Assembly (NCBI RefSeq): GCF_021183825.1
Contig: NZ_CP089211.1
Location: 1,302,001-1,366,000 of the forward strand
Length of the DNA: 64,000 nt
DNA from: Sinomicrobium kalidii
Lineage (GTDB): Bacteria; Bacteroidota; Bacteroidia; Flavobacteriales; Flavobacteriaceae
Direction of reading: 5' to 3'
Within the stretch, counting starts at the first letter, position 1, and every line of letters starts with the position of its first letter. Position numbers and translations under genes: made by a program. Of this stretch, positions 44,036 through 53,267 are shown in pieces. The notes under the pieces were generated by a model. That model ran no database searches. It saw nothing but the letters and a program-made list of their open reading frames with translations, and was not told the DNA's origin.

Positions 44036-45382
44036 ATGTTAAACATGAACACGCAACTGATTCCCATATACCTCCTGTTCATCCTTATATTGTTTCCCTG
44101 TTCCGCAAAGGGGCAGGAACCGCTTACACTGGGCCTGAAAGAGGCCCGGGACATGGCACTTTCGCATAACAAGCTTCTACAGCTACAAAAGGAAAAGGCC
44201 AACGAAAGTGCTTATAAAATAAAAGCCATGGCTGCCAAGGGAAAACCTCTACTCTATGCCAGCGGAAACTACCTTCATTCTTTCAATGAAAATAATTTTG
44301 TCATTCCCGGGGGAAGTATTGGTGACTTGCTGGATATTCCCATACCCTGGAACGATTTTACCCTTTATCGGGGAAACAGGGATATTTTTACTGCCGGTGT
44401 TCTGGCCTACCAGCCTCTCACCCAGATTTTCAGGGTGCATCATGGTGTCAAGGCCATACGTGCGGAAGCGAAAATGGAAAACAGCAAGGCACAACAGGCT
44501 GCACTCGAAATACAGACCGCAGTGGAAAAGCTCTTCTATGCCGTAAAAATACAGGAGAAAAAAATAACTGCAGCCACAGCAGCGATAGAACTGGTCAATG
44601 CCCGGTTATACGATGCGGAAAGTGCCAGGATGGCCGGAGAAATACAGGAAGTAGAAATATTGGGACTGAAAGCAGAAAAAGCAGGCAAGGAACACGACCT
44701 GACAAAAGCCGAAATAGCAAGGGACAACTATCTGGCAGACCTTCGCAATACACTTTCTTTAGCTGACAGTGTTCCTCTTGTGCTCGCCCCGCTTCCCGAA
44801 ACATCCTACATCCTGCAATCCGAAATGCACTACCGTGAACAGGTACTTCAGAATAACCCTGAATTACAGGCCGCCAAATACCAGTTGGAAAAAGCCGAAC
44901 ACGGGGTCGCAGCAGCCCGGAACGCCTATCTGCCCGACTTCGGTATTACAGGAGGTGCAACCTATCAGGGAATCATAAAAGAATTGCCGGAAACCAACTA
45001 TTTCGTCGGGGCCAACCTGACCTGGAATTTTCTGGATTTCGGCAAGCGAAAATCGGAGTTGCAACAACAAACATCCAAACAGTTACAAGCTAAACTTTTT
45101 GCCGAGAACACCCTGGAAGAAATCGAACATAAAATCGGAAAAGCTTATCGGAATGCACTACAGGCCAAACAACTCACGGATGCGGCACAACGGGCATATC
45201 ATTTCAGAAAAGAAGAATACCGGATCAGGAAAGACGGACTGGATACGGGCTTGATCACTAAAAAGGAATTACTGGAAACCAAAGTAGAACTGGAGAAAGC
45301 AGCACAAAATGCCTATGCTGCACAGTTAAACTATAACCTTGCCATAGTGGACCTGAAAGTGCTTACGGGAACTATTCCGTAA
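44036..45382 (+). CDS. TolC family outer-membrane efflux protein
   Basis: The 448-residue protein starts with a signal peptide (IPIYLLFILILFPCSAKGQ). It shows two OEP repeats of long amphipathic helices (LGLKEARDMALSHNKLLQLQ, QKEKANESAYKIKAM; later LEKAEHGVAAARNAYLPDFG, EEIEHKIGKAYRNALQAKQL). It forms the outer-membrane exit of the pump. Its ATG directly follows the permease stop. Confidence 0.93.
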   Translation: MLNMNTQLIPIYLLFILILFPCSAKGQEPLTLGLKEARDMALSHNKLLQLQKEKANESAYKIKAMAAKGKPLLYASGNYLHSFNENNFVIPGGSIGDLLDIPIPWNDFTLYRGNRDIFTAGVLAYQPLTQIFRVHHGVKAIRAEAKMENSKAQQAALEIQTAVEKLFYAVKIQEKKITAATAAIELVNARLYDAESARMAGEIQEVEILGLKAEKAGKEHDLTKAEIARDNYLADLRNTLSLADSVPLVLAPLPETSYILQSEMHYREQVLQNNPELQAAKYQLEKAEHGVAAARNAYLPDFGITGGATYQGIIKELPETNYFVGANLTWNFLDFGKRKSELQQQTSKQLQAKLFAENTLEEIEHKIGKAYRNALQAKQLTDAAQRAYHFRKEEYRIRKDGLDTGLITKKELLETKVELEKAAQNAYAAQLNYNLAIVDLKVLTGTIP

Positions 45383-45394
45383 AATCCGGAACCT

Positions 45395-45682
45395 TTAACT
45401 CCTGAACTTGCGGTACACAAAATACCCTAATACCGCCATGAGAATATAGGGAATGGCCATAAGATATACAATCCCGTTATTGATGCCCCGGGCAGCCTCC
45501 TGCCCTTCACCGCTCTCCAGTACGGCCCTGCACATGGCACACTGGGCCCCGGCCGGCAATACGGCCAGCAGAAGAACAAAGACGAGTATGTAGTATTTAC
45601 GGCTTATGGTTTGTGATCTATAGCTATTTACCCGACAAAAATAATCGTTTTTAATCCTATAAACAAAGGAACATTGCTTCAT
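45395..45682 (-). CDS. Small exported membrane protein with CxxC (cytochrome-oxidase-cluster associated)
   Basis: The 95-residue protein contains a secretion signal (YILVFVLLLAVLPAGAQ) preceded by a basic, probably overcalled, N-terminal extension. CAMCRAVLESGEGQEAARGI with a CxxC pair follows, then one membrane helix (GIVYLMAIPYILMAVLGYFV). I recall this as a conserved flavobacterial protein near oxidase assembly genes. A role in heme or copper handling is inferred from position only. Confidence 0.75.
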   Translation of the reverse strand: MKQCSFVYRIKNDYFCRVNSYRSQTISRKYYILVFVLLLAVLPAGAQCAMCRAVLESGEGQEAARGINNGIVYLMAIPYILMAVLGYFVYRKFRS

Positions 45683-45742
45683 TTCATTGCCGGATGGATG
45701 ACAAAATATTCCCTATAAATTCATTGCATCCCTTTTTCGGGA

Positions 45743-46270
45743 CTATCCGTAATACGGAGAGATCATCAGGTATACCACTACACCGGTTACAGCAACATAC
45801 AGCCAGACAGGAAAAGTGATTTTTGCTATCTTCTTATGCTTGTCGAACCGCTTCGCAAGTGCCCTGACAAACGAAATAAGCACCATGGGTATAATGGCTA
45901 TGGAAAACAGAATATGGGTTATCAGTATAAAATAATACACATATTTTATTGTCCCCTCTCCCCCATAGGGCGTGGAATCCGATGTCATGTGATAGGCCAC
46001 ATACATTATTAAAAATGCAGCGGAAAGCCCTATGCACCCCTTCATCAAACGCTCGTGCAAAGCTATTTTTCCGTTTCTTACCGCCCAGACTGCAATCACC
46101 AGTAAAACGGCCGTAACACCGTTTGTAGTGGCATATATGGGTGGCAAAAAGGTCAGTGGCTCCACATTGGGCAGCTTCACTCCGAAAAGTATGGCCACTG
46201 CCACGGGAATAGCAATGGAAAGGACCAGAATGAGTCTGTTGTATTTCTTTTCTTCTACGGTTGCAGCCAT
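45743..46270 (-). CDS. DUF420 family membrane protein
   Basis: About 175 residues from MAATVEEKKYNRLIL, with four to five membrane helices. Family motifs include NGVTAVLLVIAVWAVRNGKI, ALHERLMKGCIG and ITHILFSIAIIPMVL. The conserved histidines are suggestive of heme or metal contact. DUF420 genes commonly accompany cytochrome oxidase assembly genes, as here beside SCO. Confidence 0.9.
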   Translation of the reverse strand: MAATVEEKKYNRLILVLSIAIPVAVAILFGVKLPNVEPLTFLPPIYATTNGVTAVLLVIAVWAVRNGKIALHERLMKGCIGLSAAFLIMYVAYHMTSDSTPYGGEGTIKYVYYFILITHILFSIAIIPMVLISFVRALAKRFDKHKKIAKITFPVWLYVAVTGVVVYLMISPYYG

Positions 46271-46280
46271 TCGTTCGGTT

Positions 46281-46970
46281 TTATTGTTTGAGCAGAACGG
46301 CAATATCGTTCTTCAGCATATCAATACCTTCCTGTTCCAATCCGTCGTAATACACAAGCGGGTTGCCGAATTTGTCTGTCCTGGAACGTATGTTTCCTTC
46401 GGCATCTATAAGCGCAAACATCCCGGAATGTTCAAAGCCGCCTTCAACCTCGGGGTTAACCCCTGCATAGAGGTTAAAGCCGTTATTGGCAAGATTGTAT
46501 ATCGCATCGTGGTCCCCGGTGAGAAAATGCCAGTTCGGGTGTTTAACTCCGTATTCTTTTGCATATTCCAGCAATACTTCGGGAGTATCGTTCTCCGGGT
46601 TGATGGTAAACGAAGCGATCCCGAAACCTGGGTTGTCCTGAAATACTTTCTCGAGTTTCAGCATGTTCCTGTTCATCACGGGGCAGATGGTGGGACAGGT
46701 AGTAAAAAAGAATTCCACCACATACACTTTCCCCTTGTAATCTGCATTAGTAATGGTCTTATTGTGCTGATCGGTAAATTCAAAGGGAGGTACCTGCCCT
46801 ACTTTCACCAATTCCTCTTCACTGACCTTTACACTTTTCTGACCGATATTATGCCGGTCACTATCAACAATATCCCCTTCCCTGACGCGGTCAATTATTT
46901 TGGGAATAAAAATAATACCGAACACAAGGATAACCAAAGATATCCAGACATATGTATAATTTCCTTTCAT
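46281..46970 (-). CDS. SCO family copper chaperone for cytochrome oxidase
   Basis: The 229-residue protein has one N-terminal membrane anchor (YTYVWISLVILVFGIIFI) and a thioredoxin-fold domain. The copper site is FFTTCPTICPVMNRNM (CxxxC) plus a distal His (DHDAIYNLAN region). It delivers copper to the CuA centre of oxidase subunit II or reduces its cysteines. It lies within the oxidase accessory cluster. Confidence 0.93.
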   Translation of the reverse strand: MKGNYTYVWISLVILVFGIIFIPKIIDRVREGDIVDSDRHNIGQKSVKVSEEELVKVGQVPPFEFTDQHNKTITNADYKGKVYVVEFFFTTCPTICPVMNRNMLKLEKVFQDNPGFGIASFTINPENDTPEVLLEYAKEYGVKHPNWHFLTGDHDAIYNLANNGFNLYAGVNPEVEGGFEHSGMFALIDAEGNIRSRTDKFGNPLVYYDGLEQEGIDMLKNDIAVLLKQ

Positions 46971-47058
46971 CGGACTAAAGTTTTTCTGTTTTTGACAACC
47001 GGTTCCGAAACTGTGTTCGTCAATCTCATCTCCGGTGCCCGGGTTTAGATATTCACTA

Positions 47059-47730
47059 TCATTTTACTTTTTTCAGATAAGAATCCCGCTTGCTGGTGGT
47101 ATTGTTCTTTTTCAGCGCAAGGCGGTATTCTGCCAGTAACACCTTGACATCATCCACCATCTTGTCATTGAGTTCGGCAACCGAAGTGGCGTCAAAGCCG
47201 TATAGTTTATTGCCGGAATCCTTATCTTTTTTTCGTCCTCTCAAATTACGCTCCCTGTCCACTATAAAAACATAAGGGGTGCTCATACTGCCGTCCAGCG
47301 TAAGGTTGGTATGCAGGCTGCGGAAAAGATCCCGGATAGCTTCATCCGTTCCGAAGAGGAATTTCCAGTTTGCCATATCCGTAAGCGGGGACAGTTCCGA
47401 TTTTAACGCCACTGCCTCCGTTTCCTTCCCGAGAGGCAATACCATGACGAACTGAAAGTCCTTGAATTCGTGAAACCTCTTGTATATTTTCTGATTGATG
47501 TTAAAGGCATTCCCCTTTTTATGCTCAAGGTCGTGCCCCAGGAAACCGAGCACAGTGATCCTGTTCTCCAGCTGCACCTCATTACCGTCTAGCGATTTAA
47601 AGGCCGTTACTTCATCCACGTTTTCGGTAAGCACCGGTAATTTCACGAAGTTATTCACCCCGGAAGCAAAAAACAGGTAAGCCACAATAGGAAGAATAAA
47701 CAATACCCCGAGCACTAAATACTTCTTCAT
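47059..47730 (-). CDS. SCO/thioredoxin-like membrane-anchored protein lacking cysteines
   Basis: The 223-residue protein has an N-terminal anchor (LVLGVLFILPIVAYLFFAS). The domain pattern is like the neighbouring SCO (ITVLGFLGHDLEHKKGN, FVMVLPLGKETEAVALKSEL, TPYVFIVDRERNLRG), but I find no Cys in the whole chain. The copper-binding CxxxC is therefore absent, and a structural or heme/copper-relay-independent role is likely. It is 88 bp from SCO on the same strand. Confidence 0.75.
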   Translation of the reverse strand: MKKYLVLGVLFILPIVAYLFFASGVNNFVKLPVLTENVDEVTAFKSLDGNEVQLENRITVLGFLGHDLEHKKGNAFNINQKIYKRFHEFKDFQFVMVLPLGKETEAVALKSELSPLTDMANWKFLFGTDEAIRDLFRSLHTNLTLDGSMSTPYVFIVDRERNLRGRKKDKDSGNKLYGFDATSVAELNDKMVDDVKVLLAEYRLALKKNNTTSKRDSYLKKVK

Positions 47731-47787
47731 TTACGATACAGGTTAAAGGTCAAAGGACTGAAAATCCCCTAAACTCGGTACAAAAAT

Positions 47788-47816
47788 AAAAAAGACGGTT
47801 CAAAACCGCCTTTTTT
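47788..47816. terminator. Bidirectional-type terminator below the cox genes
   Basis: AAAAAAGACGGTT pairs with AACCGCCTTTTTT with one A-C mismatch and a very short loop. It lies just beyond the stop of the subunit IV gene, so the cox genes and the SCO group are probably separate transcripts. Confidence 0.75.
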
Positions 47817-47833
47817 ATACTGTTAAATATATT

Positions 47834-48181
47834 TTAGAAATCCCAACTGACATGACCATTGTGCAATACATCATGCACATAATTCCCTTCAGTGAGCAAA
47901 ATAAATATCAAATACGGGATCAGGATCAGCAACGGGAGCACGATGGTCCACCTGAGACTGGCTTTCTCTCCTTCCAGGTGCATGAAAGCCCATGCAATAT
48001 AATATGCCTTTACTATCGTAAGAATAATAAATATCCAGTTCAGTAGCTTCATTCCTATGAGATGCATCATAGACCACCCGGGCCGTACGATACCGAGAGC
48101 TACTTCCACAATGGTTACTACGGACAAGATAACAAATACCGTCCATATTCTCTTTACGTTTGATTCGTGTGCGTGTGCCAT
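47834..48181 (-). CDS. Cytochrome c oxidase subunit IV family protein
   Basis: The 115-residue protein has three membrane helices (about 12-30, 38-62, 77-96) and the motif YYIAWAFMHLEGEKASLRW. This matches the prokaryotic COX4/CyoD-like small subunit that stabilises the terminal oxidase. It follows the subunit III gene by 60 bp. Confidence 0.9.
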   Translation of the reverse strand: MAHAHESNVKRIWTVFVILSVVTIVEVALGIVRPGWSMMHLIGMKLLNWIFIILTIVKAYYIAWAFMHLEGEKASLRWTIVLPLLILIPYLIFILLTEGNYVHDVLHNGHVSWDF

Positions 48182-48241
48182 TTCAATTAGGTTATCTTAA
48201 CTCCCTTCCGGGGAATCTTACAATATTGTCTGTTCTGTTGT

Positions 48242-49231
48242 TTATACCAGGTAGAAGAAAGTAAATACAAATACCCACACCAGGTCTACAAAGTGCCAGT
48301 ACAGTCCTACTTTTTCAACCATTTCATAGTTTTTTCTCCTCTCGTAGGTTCCGAGGATAACATTGAAGAATATCACCACGTTGATCACAACCCCTGAAAA
48401 GACGTGGAAACCGTGGAAACCTGTGATAAAGAAGAAAAAGTCGGCAAACAGCCTGTTCCCGTACTCATTTCGTTCCAGGTCAGCGCCTTCCACCACCATC
48501 ACGGCACTCTTTATCTTTTCTTCTGATTCGTTTCTGCTGAGCACGGTTTTGTGTCCTTCCTCATTAAGAACTTCTGTCCGTATCACCACATTGGAGTGTG
48601 CATTAAAACCATCTACAATATCCTTTACGGTGTATATTGCTTCGGCCTCACCTTCCTCAACACCGGCAGCCAGTCCGCTGGCATTCACGTGCTGTTTTGC
48701 TTCTCCTGTGGGTGTGGCAAAATCGTGAAGCGCAATGCGGTCGCCGGTATCGGCATCCACAAACTGCAAGATCCTTCCTCCCCGTGTTTCCAGTGCGCCA
48801 TACTCTCCAAGAATAAAGTTTTTCCACTCCCAGGCCTGTGACCCGAGGAATATCAATCCTCCCACAATGGTGAGCAGCATGTACCAGGTCACTTTGGTCT
48901 TTTTGAGTTGATGTCCGGCATCCACGGCCAGTACCATGGTCACGGAAGAAAAGATAAGGATAAAGGTCATCAACGCTACATAATACATCGGGGCATCGAC
49001 GCCGTGTAGGAACGGAAAGTGCGTAAACACCTCGTCCGCAATGGGCCAGGACTCGATAAACTTAAATCTCGAAAATCCGTATGCAGCGAGAAATCCGGAG
49101 AATGTCAAGGCATCGGAGACGATAAAAAACCACATCATCATTTTGCCGTAACTGGCCTTGAGCGGCTCATTGCCTCCTCCCCAAACCTTGCCTTCCGCGC
49201 CTTCTGTAGCTGTTGTAACAGTAGCTTCCAT
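48242..49231 (-). CDS. Cytochrome c oxidase subunit III (with extramembrane insertion)
   Basis: The 329-residue protein has subunit III helices MMMWFFIVSDALTFSGFLAA, YVALMTFILIFSSVTMVLAV, FFFFITGFHGFHVFSGVVIN and LYWHFVDLVWVFVFTFFYLV. Between helices, about 100 hydrophilic residues (about 145-250) form an insertion absent from classical subunit III. The conserved WHFVD and GFHGFHV motifs are intact. Part of the terminal respiratory oxidase. Confidence 0.93.
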   Translation of the reverse strand: MEATVTTATEGAEGKVWGGGNEPLKASYGKMMMWFFIVSDALTFSGFLAAYGFSRFKFIESWPIADEVFTHFPFLHGVDAPMYYVALMTFILIFSSVTMVLAVDAGHQLKKTKVTWYMLLTIVGGLIFLGSQAWEWKNFILGEYGALETRGGRILQFVDADTGDRIALHDFATPTGEAKQHVNASGLAAGVEEGEAEAIYTVKDIVDGFNAHSNVVIRTEVLNEEGHKTVLSRNESEEKIKSAVMVVEGADLERNEYGNRLFADFFFFITGFHGFHVFSGVVINVVIFFNVILGTYERRKNYEMVEKVGLYWHFVDLVWVFVFTFFYLV

Positions 49232-49282
49232 ACACTAATACATATATCTGTTTAAAAAACTGCCCAAATTTACGTTTTTTTC

Positions 49283-49864
49283 TTATCTAAAGAAATAGAA
49301 AAATAAAATGAGGTATAACCACAAAAAATCAAGAAAATGCCAAAAGGTCACACCCAATTCTAAACCAAGGGTTTGCCCCGGTTTGTACTTTTCTTTAAAA
49401 TGATTATAAATTACGGTCAAAAGTACAATAATACCTGCAAAAACGTGTACCATATGAGCCACCGTAATGGCATACAGGAACGAAGTGGTAATGGTACTTT
49501 GACTACCGGTAAAATAATACCCGTCTTCAATGATCTGGGAAAAGCCCATGAACTGCGACACGATAAATGCTACTCCCAGCACCAGTGTTACAAGCATCAA
49601 TACAGTGCCGCTACCGCGGTTTGCCCTCACAATCGCTTTTTTGGCAAAATGGAATGTAATGCTGCTTGCCAGTATAAATGCAGTACTTGCAAAAAATGCA
49701 GCGGGCAGTTCAAAGTCCTTCAGCCAGTCGGGCCTGGTTTTACTCACCACGTACGCACTGGTAAGTCCGGCAAAGGTCATCACTATACTGACCATTCCGA
49801 ACCAAAGCATCATCTTTTTGGCCCTGGCATTCTTTTCTTCAAAAGTTCCACGTGTTAAATCCAT
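49283..49864 (-). CDS. Heme-copper oxidase subunit III-like protein
   Basis: The 193-residue protein has five membrane helices. Motifs KMMLWFGMVSIVMTFAGLTS, YAITVAHMVHVFAGIIVLLT and LGVTFWHFLDFLWLYLILFF are typical of subunit III, here of ordinary compact size. Having two subunit III proteins side by side is a known flavobacterial arrangement. It lies 62 bp after the heme O synthase gene and 51 bp before the longer paralogue. Confidence 0.92.
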   Translation of the reverse strand: MDLTRGTFEEKNARAKKMMLWFGMVSIVMTFAGLTSAYVVSKTRPDWLKDFELPAAFFASTAFILASSITFHFAKKAIVRANRGSGTVLMLVTLVLGVAFIVSQFMGFSQIIEDGYYFTGSQSTITTSFLYAITVAHMVHVFAGIIVLLTVIYNHFKEKYKPGQTLGLELGVTFWHFLDFLWLYLILFFYFFR

Positions 49865-49926
49865 ACTTCAGCTTTGCTTCGTGCTAATTTTATTCCGGGT
49901 ACTTCCCGTTATTTTTTCTTATTATT

Positions 49927-50898
49927 TTAGTATCCGCCGATAAACTTGTCTGCCACATACACCACCTGTACAAAAGTAATATAGGCCACGCTGGCCAGCA
50001 TCAGCTTCCGGGCGGAAGCATTGTCTTTTTCCTGATACAACCGTATGGCAAAATAAAGCATTCCCATACCCAGCAGCGCCACGATCACTGCCCCTGCTAC
50101 TGAAAGATGCAGCTTTCCGGTAAGGCCGGTTACCGGGAATACGGAAACAATGATCATCCAGATCGTGTACATTATTATCTGCAGTGCGGTAGCCCTGTCT
50201 TTTTTTCCGGTAGGCAGCATGTAGTAACCCGCTTTCTTATAATCGTCATATAACAACCATCCGATGGCCCAGAAATGGGGAAACTGCCAAAAGAACTGTA
50301 TCATGAACAACGTTCCGGGCTCTATACCGAAATTACCGGTAGCTGCCACCCAGCCCAGCATAAAGGGAATGGCCCCGGGAAATGCCCCCACAAAAACGGA
50401 CAGCGGGGTTTTTGTTTTCAAGGGAGTGTAAACGCTGGTATATAAAAAAATGGATATGGCCCCGAACATGGCCGTTTTCGGATTTACCATATAAAGGATC
50501 ACCACCCCGAGTATGGCGCATACGGTAGCAATAACAAATGCGGTATTCACCGACATCCTTCCCGCAGGGATGGGTCTGTTCATGGTGCGTTGCATACGGG
50601 CATCGAGGTCGCGTTCTATGATCTGGTTATAGGCATTGGACGCCCCTACCATGAAATATCCGCCTACCATCAGGAGCAGCAACACCTTATAGTCTATGGT
50701 CTCGGCGCCGAGGAAATAACCGGCAACGGAAGAAAACACCACACTCACGGCCAGGCCTACTTTGGTAATCTGCTTAAAGTCGTCCAGAGCCTGGGTAAAA
50801 GTCCCCGTTTTCGTTGTTGTTCGCAATGCCGTTTTCATCGGTTTCAGATATGAGATCGGAGATGCCTTCATGAATATCCCAAAACTCCATGCTAACAT
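49927..50898 (-). CDS. ctaB: Protoheme IX farnesyltransferase (heme O synthase)
   Basis: The protein (323 residues from the first ATG; the Met codons at 50871 and 50838 are alternatives) is a UbiA-type prenyltransferase. Its first Asp-rich motif is NAYNQIIERDLDARMQRTMN and its second is YDDYKKAGYYMLP, in about nine helices. It farnesylates heme B to heme O for the terminal oxidase. It heads the cluster, with a TATCTTTG box upstream. Confidence 0.94.
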   Translation of the reverse strand: MLAWSFGIFMKASPISYLKPMKTALRTTTKTGTFTQALDDFKQITKVGLAVSVVFSSVAGYFLGAETIDYKVLLLLMVGGYFMVGASNAYNQIIERDLDARMQRTMNRPIPAGRMSVNTAFVIATVCAILGVVILYMVNPKTAMFGAISIFLYTSVYTPLKTKTPLSVFVGAFPGAIPFMLGWVAATGNFGIEPGTLFMIQFFWQFPHFWAIGWLLYDDYKKAGYYMLPTGKKDRATALQIIMYTIWMIIVSVFPVTGLTGKLHLSVAGAVIVALLGMGMLYFAIRLYQEKDNASARKLMLASVAYITFVQVVYVADKFIGGY

Positions 50899-50934
50899 CT
50901 AACAGCTAGCACCTCCTGTCTAAATAATCGGGTG

Positions 50935-50942
50935 CAAAGATA
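50935..50942 (-). promoter_or_regulatory. -7 box TATCTTTG of the heme O synthase/cox transcript
   Basis: A perfect TAnnTTTG on the minus strand, predicting a start near 50930 and a leader of about 30 nt to the first ATG. The -33 box is not clear. Confidence 0.45.
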
Positions 50943-51091
50943 CCGTTTAAATTATAAAATCGGAATTTTGAGACGCGCTATTTTAAAGGGGCCTTTAATG
51001 TGTGGGATGTAAATATTTAAATTCGGTTTTTTACGCTCCGGACATACAGGTATTTGTGCTTCCGGATACGCCCTTGCCCGGCTTTTTCCTT

Positions 51092-53002
51092 TTATTCCTC
51101 CAGGGTCAGCATCAATTCTTCCCACTCCCTCGTCAGTTTTTCCAGTTTGCTCTTTTTTCTTTCATAGGTTTCGAAAAACACGGCATCTTCGGAAAGAGCA
51201 TCGTAATCCGCTGCCAGTTTTGCATCGGTTTCCTCAATCTCCTTCTCCAGTTGGGTGATGAGCGACTCCACCTTGCTCAACCTGTTTTTCAGGGATTTCT
51301 GTTTTTTTTGTTCTTCGTAGGACAGTTTGGTCTCCTTTTGTTTTTCTGCTTTCTCCTTCTTTTCAACAGTGGCTTTTTCAACGGCCCGGAAATCTGTTAC
51401 GTCCCGTTGCTCCAGGAAGAAATTAATATCGCCGAGGTATTCTTTTATCTTTCTGTCCTTGAATTCATAAACCTTGTCCGTAAGTCCCTGGAGAAAATCC
51501 CTGTCGTGCGAGACCAGCAGAAGCGTTCCTTCAAAATTCTGAAGGGCCTGTTTAAGCACGTTTTTGGATTTTATATCCAGGTGGTTTGTGGGCTCATCCA
51601 TTACCAGCACATTAAAAGGGTCCAGCAGCATTCTGCAAAGTGCAAGACGATTGCGTTCCCCTCCCGACAGCACTTTTATTTTCTTGTCGACATCATCGCC
51701 ACGGAACAAAAATGCCCCGAGCATATCGCGTACTTTGCTGCGGTTTGAATCATTGGCCGCATCTTCCATAAGCCGAAGCACGGTTTTTTCACCGTCCAGG
51801 TATTCAGCCTGGTTCTGGGCAAAATAGCCTACCTGCACATTGTGGCCCAGCTTTACATTTCCTTTATGCGCCAACTCACCTACAATGATCTTTGCAAGGG
51901 TAGTTTTTCCCTGTCCGTTCTGCCCTACAAAAGCTATTTTGCTCCCCCGTTCCACCATAAGGTCGATGTTTTTCAACACTTCCTTCTCTCCGTAACTCTT
52001 GCATACGCTCTCAGCTTCTATAACCACTTTACCGGGCTGTACGGAGAGCGGGAACCTGAGGTTCATGACGCTGTTGTCCTCTTCATCGACCGCTACCCTT
52101 TCTATTTTATCGAGTTTCTTGATAAGGGATTGCGCCATGGAGGCCTTGGAGGCCTTGGCCCGGAATTTTTCTATCAGCTTTTCGGTTTGCTGTATCTGTT
52201 TTTCCTGGTTCTTTTTGGCGTTGAGCTGCTGCTGCCTGATCTCCGTGCGAAGGGTTAGGTATTCGGAATAAGGTTTGTCGTAATCATATATCTTGCCCAG
52301 GGATATTTCTATGGTCCTGTTGGTTACATTGTCCAGGAACATTTTGTCGTGAGATACAATAACCACGGCCCCGGCATAGCGCTGTAAGAACTGCTCAAGC
52401 CAGATAATGGATTCTATGTCGAGGTGGTTCGTGGGCTCATCGAGCAGGAGCACATCATTGTTTTGAAGCAGTAGTTTGGCCAGTTCTATCCGCATCCGCC
52501 ATCCTCCGGAAAAAGTATCGGTAAGCTTATCAAAATCTTCCCTTTTAAAACCGAGTCCCTGCAATACCTTTTCGGTTTCGCCCTGGTAGTTATACCCGCC
52601 CAGGATCTCATACCTGTGGGTAATGTCACTGAGGTCCACCATAAGCTGGTTATAGGCTTCGCTTTCGTAGTCTGTCCTTTCGGCCAGTTTGCGGTTTATT
52701 TCATCCAGTTGTATCTCCAGGGCCTTTATTTCTTCAAATGCCTGGTAGGCTTCTTCCAGTACCGTCCTGCCCTGTACAAAATCGATATCCTGTTTCAGGA
52801 AACCGAGGCTCGTGTCTTTATCGGAGGCGATGACCCCGGTATCGGGTTGCATTTCCCCGGACAACAACTTCAGCATTGTGGATTTTCCCGCACCGTTCTT
52901 TCCAATGAGCCCTACCCTGTCGCCCGGATTCAGGCGAAAGGACACTTCCTCAAACAGAAATTCTCCTCCGAAAGAAATCGATAAGTTGTGAATGTTAAGC
53001 AT
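51092..53002 (-). CDS. ABC-F family ATP-binding protein (Uup/YfmM-like)
   Basis: The 636-residue protein has two nucleotide-binding domains without membrane segments. Walker A motifs are GLIGKNGAGKSTML and AFVGQNGQGKTTLA. Signatures are TFSGGWRMRIELAKLLL and LSGGERNRLALCRMLL, and Walker B is LLLDEPTNHLD and VLVMDEPTNHLD. A linker of basic helices joins them, and a C-terminal coiled coil (KNRLSKVESLITQLEKEIEE) follows. ABC-F proteins act on the ribosome or on DNA secondary structure. Monocistronic. Confidence 0.95.
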   Translation of the reverse strand: MLNIHNLSISFGGEFLFEEVSFRLNPGDRVGLIGKNGAGKSTMLKLLSGEMQPDTGVIASDKDTSLGFLKQDIDFVQGRTVLEEAYQAFEEIKALEIQLDEINRKLAERTDYESEAYNQLMVDLSDITHRYEILGGYNYQGETEKVLQGLGFKREDFDKLTDTFSGGWRMRIELAKLLLQNNDVLLLDEPTNHLDIESIIWLEQFLQRYAGAVVIVSHDKMFLDNVTNRTIEISLGKIYDYDKPYSEYLTLRTEIRQQQLNAKKNQEKQIQQTEKLIEKFRAKASKASMAQSLIKKLDKIERVAVDEEDNSVMNLRFPLSVQPGKVVIEAESVCKSYGEKEVLKNIDLMVERGSKIAFVGQNGQGKTTLAKIIVGELAHKGNVKLGHNVQVGYFAQNQAEYLDGEKTVLRLMEDAANDSNRSKVRDMLGAFLFRGDDVDKKIKVLSGGERNRLALCRMLLDPFNVLVMDEPTNHLDIKSKNVLKQALQNFEGTLLLVSHDRDFLQGLTDKVYEFKDRKIKEYLGDINFFLEQRDVTDFRAVEKATVEKKEKAEKQKETKLSYEEQKKQKSLKNRLSKVESLITQLEKEIEETDAKLAADYDALSEDAVFFETYERKKSKLEKLTREWEELMLTLEE

Positions 53003-53228
53003 TGTCTTTGGTTTCCGGTTCTTACAGTTTTCAGTTTTGGAGTTCAGGAGTTTCCCCGGTTAGAATTTAATTTGGCTGCGGGGTACCAATGTACCGCACC
53101 GCCCCATTAATTGTCTCCTTGCCACCGGACCTCCCCCTGTTTTTTCCATAATCCGGTGCAAATAAACGTATTTTTTTCGGCCCGGCGAAGTTTGGGCATC
53201 CGTAAGCCCTACATTACCCCATATTTAG

Positions 53229-53236
53229 TAATTTTG
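53229..53236 (+). promoter_or_regulatory. -7 box TAATTTTG of the DUF983 gene
   Basis: A perfect TAnnTTTG with the expected start about 25 nt before the ATG at 53268. Confidence 0.45.
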
Positions 53237-53267
53237 CAAACAAAATCGAACTATCAATCTTCACAGC

